Origin: Durusdinium trenchii
Lineage: Eukaryota > Sar > Dinophyceae > Suessiales > Symbiodiniaceae
Assembly (NCBI GenBank): GCA_963970005.1
Contig: CAXAMN010021584.1
Span: forward strand, 2,245,868 to 2,309,867
DNA: 64,000 bases
Direction of reading: 5' to 3'
Shown here in pieces: positions 36,280-48,200 of this stretch. Made by a program: the position numbers and the translations under genes. Each line of letters begins with the position of its first letter. Positions within the stretch are counted from its first letter, which is position 1. The notes beneath the pieces are model-generated. The model was not told where the DNA came from and searched no databases. It was given only the letters and a program-made list of their open reading frames with translations.

Positions 36280-36460
36280 ATCTTTACCATACTCACACTT
36301 GCCCTTGCATAGTCATTGCATGCTTGCAAACTCACACTTGCATACTTTGACCCTGGCATACTTCACACTTGGATGCTTTCGCTCTTCCAGTGTGTGTGTG
36401 TGTGTCAGTGTGAGTGTCGAAGTGTAAGTGTGTCAGTGTGAGTGTCGAAGTGTTCTACTC
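36280..36460. repeat. Simple GTGT/CACACTTG sequence with AGTGTCGAAGTGT words
   Basis: CACACTTG words are followed by a (GT)n run and by two copies of AGTGTGAGTGTCGAAGTGT. The same word occurs at 53217-53277. Confidence 0.7.
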
Positions 36461-36499
36461 CTTGACCGCGCATTCTTTTGAAACATACGTACTCATGAT

Positions 36500-38962
36500 A
36501 TGATTCGTTCTTTTCAGTCAGATTGGATGCATATTGCAAAAAAAAAGCCACGCGGCTCAAGACTGCTCCCGAACACCTTACTGATGGAGAGGGTGGTGAG
36601 GCCTCCAGCCTTTGACCTTGAGTATCTCAAGGAGTATGCTCGCCAGCGGTATCCAGAAGGGGTCATGCGGCGGGAAGGAACGCTGGATTGCCTTGAAATA
36701 TTCGGGCAGAGTGGTGCACTGCCCCGAGGGTATGCTAGGCACAATTTGAGATGCGAGTCCTTTGATGTCCGTATCTTGGTTGGTGCGGACTGTTTGGTGT
36801 TGGTTGACAACCTGTTGGGCAGAACCTTACAAAACATCACGAGGCAGGTAACCTAAAATGGCCTTAGTAAAGGGAGTCTCTGCTGAAGAATCAAATGTGG
36901 TTAAGATCTGAGCTGGCTGCTTGTTTCATGGAAGAGCTCGCTTTTTGGAAACTGAGGTAAGGATCCGTCCCACAATGCGCATGAAATGACAGGATTGCTA
37001 ATTTTAGCAGACATGATGATGGATGTCAAGGTTGGTGGAGAGGCACATGTATCACCTACCTGCGGGAGCTGGGTGTGGTTGTCACGGGGCTCAACACTTC
37101 GCAATGTGGAGTCTTGTTTTTAAAGCCACTAGAAGAGGGTTGGTAAGTTGCGGTGTTCATATAGAAACTGCTTCAGGGAATATGTGCAGAGTTGATGTCA
37201 GTACAAATTCACCCAGCAGGACCAGTCTCCATTCTTAGCTTAGTGCCTATGAGTCTGTGTGCAGTAGTAGGTGTGGCCGCCTGCCAAGGAGCTCCACGGC
37301 AATCCTGCTATCAAAAGTTGCGTAACCGGCAACGCTTGTGCAGAGATGCTCGGATCAGTGATCATTCCGTTCGCAGAGTTTCTTGGTCTACGGGTTCAAA
37401 TAGAACAACCTGGAAGCTCCATTATTTGGAACTGGCCGAGACCCTTCCCTGAAGTGTTTGCAAATTTCAATTTGGCACCTTTTTCTACGGAGTTGATGCT
37501 CCCGGCAAGGTGAGTAGTTATGTTCCAGCCCCACCCTGCTCACTTCAGCTGAGGCATTAAGAGATGGATCGAGCAGAAGAAAGCGCAGAATGAGTTCTAC
37601 GAGGTCTCGGTTCGATTAGGTGCATTTGGGGGTCTGTCGTGGAAAGCATTGAGCCTCAAAGGCACCAATCCAGCACTTGTGTGGTTGGGGCAAATCTATT
37701 CCACCATCTATCCCAAGATGAAGTCCCGACAATGCAAGAAGCTGAGCAAGCCTGCTGGGAAGCGGCTTGGACGCAAGGGCATTTGGATTGGCAGCATAAA
37801 ACAATACACGACAATCAGTAACCACACATTTTTGGGCCTGGCAGGTTTCGTAGGCAAGCGTATCAATTAGATGATATACTAAACGTTACAAACCTGTTGA
37901 TACGACAAATACATAATAAATGAAACAGACTATACGCGATTGCTAGCAGAAAAAGGCTGAGTGTCAATTTTAAAACATGAAAGCAGGGTAGGAAGTCAAT
38001 GATCAATAGTCTAGTGTTTTGGGGAATGGCCGAACAACTGAAAGGTTTCGGTTCCCATGGACAACCGCCCAAGTGGTAGAGCAAACCCGTGCTTAGGGAA
38101 GCAAACCTTGGCAATAAGGTGGGAGACAGCGAACGAGTACACAACATACTCAGCTATATATTGTGATGGGTTTGGGGAGGCTATAGCCTTCAGTTCATTG
38201 ATAGAGTCCCAGAAGGACGAGGACACGTTTGACATTGACTCGGAGGTTTCCCTCTTTGTCTCAGAGCTTGCAAAGCGAGTCCCAAGTGTAGAGGAAGCTA
38301 TCAAATGCGCACAGGAGCATTCTTGTTTGTCTGTGGAACTCAATTCATTTTGCAAGGGCAGACTTTCAGAACACACTGCTGACCCGTTCATGTTGAATTC
38401 GAAGGTGTTTGCTTGAAAGGGGGAGCAGCCAACGCCACATTATAGGCTAGGGTTCGGTTCTGTCTGGGGTCTGTGTTCTTGTAGGCATTTGTCTGCCTAC
38501 ACTCGCCAGGAGTTCATCAAGAACAACCCTGGCAATGTGGATGATGATCCGGGCTGGGAGGGGTTGGACAACTGGATCAAACCCAAGATACCACGGTCAG
38601 AAACCAAACGCATGCTAGCAGAGGCAAGAGAGCAACGGGAGCAGCAAAACCAAGCGAAAAAACCCAGAACAACAACCGTAAGGAAGCTCCCAGTGTCATT
38701 GGAAGTGCAGCCTGTGCCAAAGCAACACGACACGCAGCCTGAGCCTATTCCTGGAGCTAAGATGACTGTAAATGTGTTGCAAGCTTTAAGGACCGGTTCC
38801 TCAAAAATCAGTCGCAATTCACCGGCTGGCTGCGTGTTGTAATCATGTATAGTATTTTTGTTATTTATAGATATTGTATATATTTGAGCCCACCTTCTGC
38901 AGGAGGAGCAGTTCATCGGCATCGCAGCCATCACTGTCGCCGTTCTTCTTTTCTGCGGCTAG
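36500..38962 (+). CDS. C5-methyltransferase-like protein (copy 2) with C-terminal hydrophobic anchor
   Basis: Exons are about 36517-36846, 37008 to about 37099, 37289-37509, 37564 to about 37815, about 38060-38405, 38485 to about 38842 and 38903-38962. Exon 1 contains DCLEIFGQSGALPRGYARHN followed by SFDVRI (motif I-like). Exon 2 has SPTCGSWVWLSRGSTLR (motif IV-like, a Cys in place of PCQ). Exon 3 has VTGNACAEM and LRVQIEQPGSSII (motif VI-like). Exon 4 continues VRLGAFGGLSWKALSLKGTN; the 37509/37564 join completes an Arg codon. A later exon has YCDGFGEAIAF. The last exon encodes FIGIAAITVAVLLFCG and the stop TAG, a single hydrophobic helix long enough to be a tail anchor. The order matches the module at 20.6-22.2 kb, so the two are paralogues. 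Catalytic activity is unproven. The start codon is not fixed. Confidence 0.5.
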
Positions 38963-39084
38963 GTTGCACAAGGAAAAGGAATTCCCTTGTGCAGTGTAGC
39001 CAATGGAACACGACGAGCAGTGTATAGTATCTGTCTAGGGCTCAGATGTTTGGAGGCATGTGTAAAGGAATAGGCAATTTCCAA

Positions 39085-40050
39085 GTCAGACTGGAGCAGT
39101 GCGTAGAAGTCAATAGAGAAGGCAGGGGTTCGGAAGGTATCCAAACGATTGCTGTCCACGAGGCGCTGAGGGCCCAGAACATTGTCATCGACCTGGACGA
39201 TGACCTGGAGTCATTTGAAGGCTTGTGGGCTTATCAAAACACAATAACCATGCCGTGTCATTTCAGTCTTGAGAGGAACGCCCCGAAGTTTGGTTGGAGT
39301 GTTTTCTGTTTTAACTGCATGTTTGAGCTGACTGCACACACACAAACACAGCAGCCAGGTTGATGCATCTGGTTGACAAGCGTTGGAGGATTGACTGCTT
39401 GGGTCCCCAGTCAAAAGGCTTTGCACGATGTCAGTTGACACTGTAGTTGAGTCAAGAGGCAAGATGCAATGGGTTTGTAGGCTGTGTGGCCCTGTCTGCA
39501 ACCTCTGCTTGTTTTTGGGTGAATTGGTGAGTGTTTGCAGAAGCCTTCACATCCCTGTAGAATGCTACCAATGCGTGATTAATTGCTCTCTCCTTTGCTG
39601 AAGGTGAGAGGTTTGATGCCTGAAGGGCTTTTTTTGCAGCCAATTGTTGTGGGTCAAGCTAGAGGCTTGCCGGGCTCGTTTTCTATTCGTGTTGACTGGA
39701 TGGCCATGTCCTGGTCGCAGTTCGGTTGGCTCGTGAACATTGTCCCAAGAAGCTTCAGCAAGTTCCGGGATGGCTACACTCCTGATATCGACCCGTTCGA
39801 GTGTGCTCGAAATGCATGCATCGAGATCTTTTCCCAGTGCGGTCGCACCACAGCAACAGAGCCACTGGAATGCATATTCTCGATTCTGACAGCGTGGCAG
39901 TTTTGCGAAGAGTATGAAGACCCAAAAAGGCAGGGTGTGTGTTTCCAAACCGATGATATCCTGTGATCAAACACTAATTCGGACTTGGGACTTGGGAAGT
40001 ATTTCTCTCAAATCCATGTCTTCACACGGCTATATATATATATCGCATTT

Positions 40051-40096
<46 letters not shown>

Positions 40097-40672
40097 CAGC
40101 ATCGAATCATATCAAACAATGTTAATCTGAGCATACGCATACAAACGTCACATCGCAAAGTACCAACAGGCGTGGCCAAACTCGTACCATCGTACCATGT
40201 TCTTTTTCCTGCCATGCTGCTTCACTCTGTGTCAATGAGACGCGTGTTTGGGGGTAGGGCCCGGGGACCACACGCTGCAAATGGAAGTGTGTGTTTGTCA
40301 ATGTGATTGTTCAACTAAGATTGGTGACACCTGTGGCACTGTTGAATTGTCACAGGTTTGAGATGCATGCGATTGCACCAGTGCCTGCTGCCTATGGCCT
40401 GCAGCCTAGGCCTCTCAGCACCTTGCGGTTGCCATGTCCGGCGATTCAAGGGTTCAACTTTGAGACGCTAGCAAAGCTGATGGCAATGCTTGTCGATGAC
40501 AACAAGGGAGTGTTGAGTGCCGACAACCTCTACTGGTTGCAGTCCGGTGCAGCGACTGCAACTGATGCGTGGCAGTGGGTCCTGTCCGACCATCGTCGAC
40601 GTTGTACAGCCAAACCCCAAACAGCTGATTGCTCTCATTCACAAACAGTGGTCCACAGGGTGTCCAGTGGTT
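39085..40672 (+). CDS. Weak exons of an unidentified plus-strand gene
   Basis: Three open stretches look coding: about 39100-39235 (IQTIAVHEALRAQNIVIDLD), about 39600-39963 (PGSFSIRVDWMAMSW, then ECIFSILTAWQF, stop at 39963) and about 40350-40672 (HAIAPVPAAYGLQPRPLS, then NFETLAKLMAMLVDDNKGVL). No junction between them was verified and I do not recognise the family. They may belong to one decayed gene or to fragments. Confidence 0.3.
40051..40096. repeat. (GTA)15 microsatellite
   Basis: This is a perfect GTA run of about 46 bases. Confidence 0.97.
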
Positions 40673-41773
40673 AGGGTAGTAACAGTTTGAGATACTGACG
40701 GGGCGGCGCTTGCGAGAAAGGGTGGAATTGCGTTCATTAACCCTTTTTAGGATTTTTAGGGCAGCGTCCAGAGTGCCTGAGAGTTGTCGCCTTTAATTTT
40801 TTTTCCGGCTTTGAGATGTTTTGAGCTATTCCCTGCAACCAAGTCAATTGAATCATAATATATATATATACACCCACCAAAGGCGAACTACATGAGTGTG
40901 TTGCACGAAGGTAAATAATCCTCCTCCAATGATATCAGAATGCAATCTGGCTGCGCCATGCCTAAGGTCGTCATCTTCTGCTGAGAGATGTGATGTGACG
41001 TTGCGGAGAGCCTGGGAGCCTGGAAGGTGAGAGTCAGTGGCTGTTTGGGAGACTGTTGAATGCGGTTTTCCCTGTTTTGGCGAGTGTGCTCGGTATTGGT
41101 ATATTTTGGAATATTGGCTTTGATATCATCAGAACAGTGCGGCAGTAACTAATGAATAGTACAAGCGCCGATAAAAGTAAGAGCTGGTTGCTAAAGCTGG
41201 CATCTATGCATTGTCAAATATACAAGTTTGATGTACTGAGACCTCATGCAAGTCAGTCTATAAATTGCTTGTGCAAAACATTATCATTTCTGAGGTCAGC
41301 CATCTTCGCTTGGTTTGTGCGTGGCCTGAGTAGGCAAGAGGTGCCCTTTTTGTTGCCAACAACCTGGTGGGCGGAAGGTGTTTGATCAGTCGATGGCTAG
41401 AAACTACCCAGATCAGGTCAATAGAAGCTTTCCATATTTCAGACATGCCTTTCTTTTCCCCACCGAGCTTGTTTGGAGTCATGTATTTGCAATTGGAAAT
41501 TCACAATTCATGGCCTATGAGCGAAGGTCATGGGTAAAATACAGTGTCGCATGCGCTGCAGCGGTAGTCTGCTGGTTGTCTTACGTTAGATCCTGATGTG
41601 ACTCTTTGTGAAGCAAAAACAAAGAGCGCTTGTGCCTGTTCAGGTCATCTCATCTCAGGTCTTGCATTGCCTGAGCTTTTAACACTTTCAGCCAGCTGAG
41701 CTTATCATTTTGCAGGTCATCGTAGGTCTCAAGTGGCTAGGGGGCAACTTGAATCTTTCTGTGCTATATAGCA
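40673..41773. other. Spacer
   Basis: A short TA run lies at 40858-40870. Open frames at 41150-41600 lack family or splice support. I see nothing else. Confidence 0.35.
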
Positions 41774-44230
41774 ATGGGGCGTGACCGTGACAAGAAAGAG
41801 AAAGAGAGTAGGGGTAGTAAGGACAAGAAGGGTGAAGACAAAAAGAGCAAGAAAAAGGACAAAAAGAAACGACGAAGTCGCTCAAGCTCATCATCCTCCA
41901 GTTCAGACGAAGCAGAGACTATCCTTGCGAATGCAGTGGCTTCAGCTTTTGGGTTGACTCTAAACGTGTATTAGTTATGGCCAAGGGTCGAGTCAAGGGT
42001 CGTTTGGTTTTGGTAGGCAAGTGCCTGTCAAGTCAGGTGTTGAGGTCCCCCTTTCTTTCAACCGAACAAGTGGTGAGTCTGATGTGTTAGTGTGGACTCC
42101 TTGGTTTTGCAATCTGTCTGGGGCAATCGTCGTCGCCAAAGCTTAGGAAGCCAAAGGCGCTCATCCTGGGGTCGAAGGTGCAGAAAGTTGCGGATCTGAA
42201 GGTGTACCATGTGGCATCAGTTTTGGGTCGACAACACGCATCGCTGACTGAACAGTCATTGATGCTGCTGGGCGGTGAGTGGTTTCATATGAAGAAGCAT
42301 GCCCTAAGCTCCCTGAAGCTTTCGGAGCAAGATCCCGAAACACTCAAGGTTCGTGTTACGCTAGCCTCAGATTTGGCCATTGCAGAGAAGAGATGGAGGG
42401 ATCGACTTCTTGCCATCCTAGAGAAAGGCATGGTTCCCAAATTGGGTTTGAACGATGGTAAAATGCTTCTGCTTTCATTTCATAGAATTTCCATGAATTT
42501 CCTTCAAAATGTGTTGCGCACTGCATGGCAACTGTTCCAACCTGCAGTGGCCGGGATGAATGACATGAGCGTCATCGGGCAGCACAATTCCATCACCTCG
42601 ATTCGAAGGCTTGGCAAATGGTGGATGTACAGCAGTCAAACACATCTTTACACTTCCTCATTTCCTCATTTGCATGTGCTCTTGTTTGCTGATGCTATAT
42701 AAAAGCTTAGCTGTGCCAGTCTTTGTGGTTGTTGCTAGACAATGCACCCCTGTATATACTATATACATATATTTTTATACAGTATAAATATATGGATACC
42801 ACTATCTCATCTAACGAGAGTCTGAGTAGGCCTTGGCCTACTGATGCTAATAACTATATAACCACTACGACGACTACTTCTACTACAGGAAGTCTGTTGT
42901 GTGCTCTTGAGGGCTGTGGCAAGCGAGATTGAGCAGCGCATGAACGACCCTGAGACCAAGCTCCAGTGGACAGTGGAGCTGAAGCAAATGGTTACGGACT
43001 TCAAGAAGGAAGCCAAGAAGGACTTGGACAAGGAACCCTCCGGTCGCAGTCGCTCGTCTACTCGGGCACCTTCTTCGAGTGGAAAGCAGAAGAAGTCTTC
43101 TGGTGATGAGTCAGACGGCAGCAAGACGTCCAAGGCAAGAGATTCAGGACGCATGAAAGTCTTCAAGCCCAGCAAGCACGACAAGGTGAGGGGTTGCAAG
43201 GCGAATAGAATTGCAAGGTGAATTCTTGTTCAAACGTAGGCTAGGGCTCTATGCTCATGACCTGGCATGACCAGCGTCCCTGATAGGAGAAGGATGACAA
43301 GGACTGTGAGTCTGACAGGTTTGCAAAACGGCCCCGTCATTTGGACCATTTTGAGCCAGCCCCGTCTGTGGCCAACAGCATGAGTGCGGAGTCTGTGGCT
43401 GCTGCTAGCGAGGAGGAGATCTTCAAGTTTTTCCGGCCAGACATTATGAGACTCATTCCACGTCTCAATGACATGTCGTTGTTCATCAAGGTCCTGGTTG
43501 CAGATGGCATTGAACCTGGTTGTTTGGTTTAGTAAAGCTTGTTGGTGTGCTGTGTTCGTTGAAGCGGTTTCGGATGCGTTTGGCCTGGGGCATGTAGCCC
43601 TGCCAGCTTAATTCACCCAGGACAACGTCAAATGCTTTTTGGAGGCCATTGAATCTGGGTGGACGCCTGTCCAGGAAAGCTGCGGGGCACCTGCTCGTGA
43701 AGTCTTGGGATGCATCTCATGGAGGGGCCGTCGTGACGCTCAAGAGTTTGTCAAGTATGTGCGCCAGAACATTGCCACATGGTCAATTAGTATTGAACAT
43801 GTTTTCTTTGGAGTGATGATGTTTGATCTCAATCAGAGCCTTAAAACCTGGGTGTTCTTTTTAATGTGTATGGTCTAGTTCCTGCCTTTCCTCTTCTTTC
43901 TCTGTTCCTGCATTCATCCAGGCTGACTTCAAGTCCAAAATGGAGACAGGTCACAGGAGTTCTTCTCCAACTGACCTGTCGCGCAGCTTCGACAGTGAGG
44001 CGACAGTGAAGCTGGGTGAGCAGGAGGCATATCTCCGCCGCGTGGCAGAACGGCGAGAGCGGCGCAATGCAAGTCCAGCTGATAATGATGCTCCAGGGGA
44101 GTCTGAGGTTGTAGAGGACGATCCAGCGGCATCTGAGACAGGGGGTCGGCTTCCCAATGATGCCGTTGGGACTCATCTTTTGGGCAGGATGGAGCGAGTG
44201 CCACAATCCCCCTCCTCTGGATCTGACTGA
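41774..44230 (+). CDS. Orphan Lys/Ser-rich protein, probably nuclear
   Basis: The start is ATG 41774, opening MGRDRDKKEKESRGSKDKKG, then a KKDKKKRRSRSSSSSSSS stretch that resembles SR-type nuclear proteins. Exons are 41774 to about 41954, 42147 to about 42457, 42889-43185, 43287-43490, 43621 to about 43757 and 43922-44230. The 43185/43287 join is clean (AAG|GTGAGG ... GATAG|GAGAAG, phase 0). Exon 2 reads KVADLKVYHVASVLGRQ and ends LEKGMVPKLGLN. Exon 3 has EIEQRMNDPETKLQW and a Ser/Lys linker. Exon 4 has FRPDIMRLIPRLNDMSLFIK. The last exon has AYLRRVAERRERR and ends in QSPSSGSD before TGA. The exon 2 donor would have to be GA (AAC|GATGG) to keep phase with exon 3. I know no function. Confidence 0.55.
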
Positions 44231-44593
44231 GTGAAGTTTTGGAATGTGTCGCTAGGTTGGTCAGGGGTCATGTCTCCAGCGGTTTGGTGTATTCATGTAA
44301 TGTGTTGTTTATCGCAACTAACTACTAACTATACAAGACATATATTGATAGTTTAGACCCCGGCAAAGAGCCTCAAGGGAGACAGTGACACACCTGGCCT
44401 TAATCAATCAACTGGCAGTGGACTTCTCACTCCAAATGCGCAGTTTCCAGAGTGCCAAAAGGATCGATGACATAGGCTTACAGGCTATAAGGCTATAACT
44501 CTAGTTACTTACAGGAGTTTTGATACTTGTTTGGGCCACAAACACCAAAATCCCACCAGATCTGGAGGCCAAGTGGCACACATTCAGGGCAAG

Positions 44594-44745
44594 CAACGTA
44601 CTCACGACAGGCAACGGACTCACGACAGGCAACGTACTCACGACATGCAACGTACTCACGACATGCAACGTACTCACGACAGGCAACGTACTCACGACAG
44701 GCAACGTACTCACGACAGGCAACGTACTCAGGACACACAACGTGT
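44594..44745. repeat. 18-bp tandem repeat, about 8 copies
   Basis: The unit CAACGTACTCACGACAGG starts at 44594, 44612, 44630, 44648, 44666, 44684, 44702 and 44720, with a partial ninth copy. Because 18 is divisible by three, all plus frames and two minus frames stay open (for example REYVAC repeats on the minus strand). The open frames are therefore not evidence of coding. Confidence 0.95.
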
Positions 44746-45013
44746 TTTCATGAAAAACTGAAAGAAATGCTACAGCTGAAAAACGAGAAAAGAATGGTCC
44801 ATGGAAAAGAATGCGAAAGGTTGCAAGAGTAAAGCTACCACCTGAGACATTGTGTGTAAGTCGAACGATCTTTTCAAAGCGTTCTTTTTACAAATCTTAA
44901 AGCTCATGGTACCAGTCCCAGGCAACACCTTATTTGCCCTACCCAGATGCAAGCGCCGCTCACTGATAGACGTAAAACGATAGAGATCCTGCGTACATAG
45001 GTTGCCAACATTG

Positions 45014-45103
45014 CTCACGGCAGGGACCGTACTCACAGTAGGCAGCGGTCTCACGGCAGGCATCGTTCTCACAGCAGGCAGCGTTCTCACGGCAGGCATG
45101 CGA
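45014..45103. repeat. Second 18-bp array, five copies, same family
   Basis: Units follow CTCACGGCAGGCATCGTT with substitutions and differ from the array at 44.6 kb at only a few positions. The phase is 18 bases throughout. Confidence 0.9.
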
Positions 45104-45268
45104 CTGAGTGGTCGGTTGGTTGCTCGTGCAGGCCATGATCGCCAAAACAAGAGAGTGTGTGTGTGTACTTGTGGCAAATTTTTGGTCCAAAGTCTTGGTG
45201 CTTGTTGCCTATTTTTTGTTTGCAGGGGCTTCCCAAATAGTTTTTAGACGTGTAGATATCTCATTGAC

Positions 45269-48200
45269 GATGCCGAAGCGTGCAGCGGCTGATGTTGCGC
45301 AGTTGTCCAAGTTGAAACGAGCGAAGACAGTCACGACATTGGCAACTGGAGCTTCGACCAATGACTCGGCTGATGCAGTGCTATTGGTGCCAGACGATGA
45401 AGCAGTGAGTGTGCACGGTACTGTCGATGAGGGGTCAGTGTCCGGTGCAAGCCTCCGAACAACTACTGTGATCTCAATCAACACCGGTTTGTTTGAATTT
45501 CCGACACGGAAGATTGAAATTCCAGCTTTCAAATACAGCACTCGTCATTCTCCCGCTGAATTAGAGCAGCTGCTGCCGGATTACTACTGGCAAACAGACA
45601 GCCAACATGATGTGCTTTGTAGATGCGAGTGCTGCCAGCTGGTGTGGGAGTTGGATGATTTGAATTGAACTCTCACAAATGTGTTTGTAAAGGTGCCTCT
45701 GGATTTAATTAGATGAGCCTCTCCTGTGGGTGGGAGGTCTTTGTTGCGGCAACTAATTTAAAGTGTGTACAGCTTCCGTAAATTCATAATTATGTATGAT
45801 CTGGCCTATAAGGTTCCAAACAGTGCCCACATCCGCTGAGTGCTTGTCAGACTGAGAGTCTATTGCGTGGAATGAGGCTTGAGTCTAGTAACTATAGTAT
45901 GACCCTGCTGACAAGCATCTTCCTTTGCTGCATATTATGTTGAAGGCTTGAGTTTCTTGCCCTGATCTTGGCTCCAATCCAAGAACCTGCCACTTTGGGG
46001 TGTGGTGGCGGGACGGGTTTTCTCCAGTCATGGAGGAACTAAGCAACAGTATGGCAGCGATGTCTGCTCAGGCTAGCCAACCTTTGGTGGTTCCACTTGT
46101 TCAATACGTGTGCTATTGTGATGCCGTTCTTTGCGTCGACTGTTTACCCATGGTCGCATGACTCTTGGATGTCTCTCACATGTGCCAGGAGGCATTTGAT
46201 GAGAAGCTTACACAGATGCTGCGTGATGTGCCTGAGCTCATGACCGACGAGCCGATTGCCGAGATCAAGTGGTATGATGCAGTGAATGATGTGCGCAATA
46301 CGATAGCTTCTAGGTGGCTTGACATCATCCGACTCAGGTCTCTTGTGCCTTCTTCTCACTTTCAGGAGTTAGTGGACAGAATGAGGCAGAAGATCGAGAC
46401 TGTCGTGGAGATCCATGGGCAAGAACTTCCTTTCTGCTTGGAGCCTGACTTGGAGTTGGACAAGGTCTCTGATAAGGATACTCCAAACGATCCAAGTGCC
46501 GCGACAACAAGTGAGCCACGGAATTCCAGCAGCAGCTCTACTGCTACGGAGCAAGTGAAGATGCTGCCACACACCTTCAAGTTCTTCCAGGTTAGTGCTG
46601 AGTGTGTGTGGTCTGTTGTTCAGGCATGGTGTTTGCAAAACCCCTGCATCGACACCCCAAGTTCTGTTTCATTGACTGACCTGCCTTGTGCCTTTCAGAA
46701 AGCAGTGTTCTAGAAAGGTAGGGGAAAAGCTAGTGTGTGCAGTGAGATGTAGAGTTCGTGATTGCCCTATAGGTTGACCAGGTTCAAGCTGTGGACGGGT
46801 ATCGCAACTTCTTTTCATTTGCTGAATGGTGGCAGTTCAAGACAAAGTACACCCAATGGTTTACCAAATCCTACTCAACGACCTGCCTGAGTCTATCAGC
46901 ATGGCTCGATGTCTCGCCTGGCCATGTGCCTTTGGTATGGCAATTGACGAACATTTGTTTGTGTGTTTGCACATGAGGTAAAAGGTGAATACCATTTCAA
47001 AGGGATGAGGTTTGTTTTGAAAAGCAAGGTGATGAGACGAACTGGATACAAGGGCCTAAAGAGATTAGCCTACTGTCTTCCAATTGACGGAGCATCTGCC
47101 ATGGGTATTTTGCTTACGGTTGGATGTATTCTGCCTTCGAATTCGCTTGGAGCAGAAGCAGTGACAGCTTGCAGAATTCTTTTGGCAGCACTGGAGAGGC
47201 ATGCCAAGGTCCGCAAGATCCAGGTACCCCTTGCTGATGGTGGCAAATTGTCACTTGAAGCCAATGACGACAATGAGTTCCTCCTGTCTGACCTGAAGTC
47301 ACTGCACAAAAAACTCGGCCTGAACTATGCCAGGCACAAGTGTGCAATTGAAGTAGGGGGGTTCCGGGGTTCCAAATTCGGAGCGTCAGTAGTCAAACAA
47401 GCAACAACTCCACTTTCAGAGACATGATCAAGCAATGTCTTTTGAACACATTCTGCGCAGGTTTGCAGCGAAGCTGCCTCATGCTGAGCGGGTCATTGCA
47501 GTGCCTGCAAGTCATATCGTTATGGCCTTGCTGCGGTTGAGGACTTCTGGCTCAAATGAGTGCATCAATGGGGCTTTTCACCTGCTCACAAAGAGTGTCT
47601 GTCACAGCTTTGCACAGACAGCAGAGCGCTCAATAGAACAGAAGCTCCTTTCTGAGTGTCCAGATCCATGCGTTTTGGCCCGGGTTCATCCATTTATGAA
47701 GAGGGCGACAACCAGGGGAAACAAGAGCCTTCAAATGAGCTTGGTTTCCAGGTGGGTGTCTCGTGGCGGAGGATACGTGTCTTTGAAGGACACCAACCTC
47801 GAGAAATTGAACATCGTGGGTAAGCGCTCGACACTAGCAAGTCGCACAGCCGCAGAGTACACAGCAAGGATTTTGGTGAAATCCGCGGAGTGCATGGAGG
47901 AGTCGGTGGAGAAATCCAAAGTTGTGAACTTCTGCTTTGACGCTGCAAGGGTGGCCGAAGAACAGGTATCTTTGTTTATGCAACTAAGAACCTGGTATCA
48001 TTGTGATTTGCGTGTCTCCTATTAAAGTCTACGACCTCCTTTTCGAGCTATTGACACTGAAGCCACCATTTCTCTGGAAAACTTATGCGCTTTTGTTTTG
48101 AGGGTCAAAAGCTAAGTGTATGAATCCTGCAGTTTCAGGTACTGAGTGTGATCTTCAGGGCGTGTGGCAAGCAGTTTGCTGGTGCAACTCAGCTTCTACC

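Larger units (their letters stand above)
44231..45268. other. Spacer containing two related 18-bp repeat arrays
   Basis: Apart from the arrays annotated separately, I see no gene or site between the two plus-strand genes. Confidence 0.4.

Noticed and set aside
42178..42343. Alternative frames over the second exon of the Lys/Ser-rich gene
   Set aside because: The other plus frame contains a stop; the minus frame lacks junctions. The chosen frame continues cleanly from the acceptor at 42146.
44501..44832. Long open frames on both strands across the 18-bp array
   Set aside because: An 18-base period keeps frames open automatically; there are no splice signals and no non-repeat coding part.
44594..45103. 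CRISPR-like arrays
   Set aside because: Units are contiguous 18-mers with no unique spacers, and the context is eukaryotic.
46338..46365. A 28-base intron with GT-AG ends in the long nuclear gene
   Set aside because: It is too short, and the reading frame is open and sensible straight through it.
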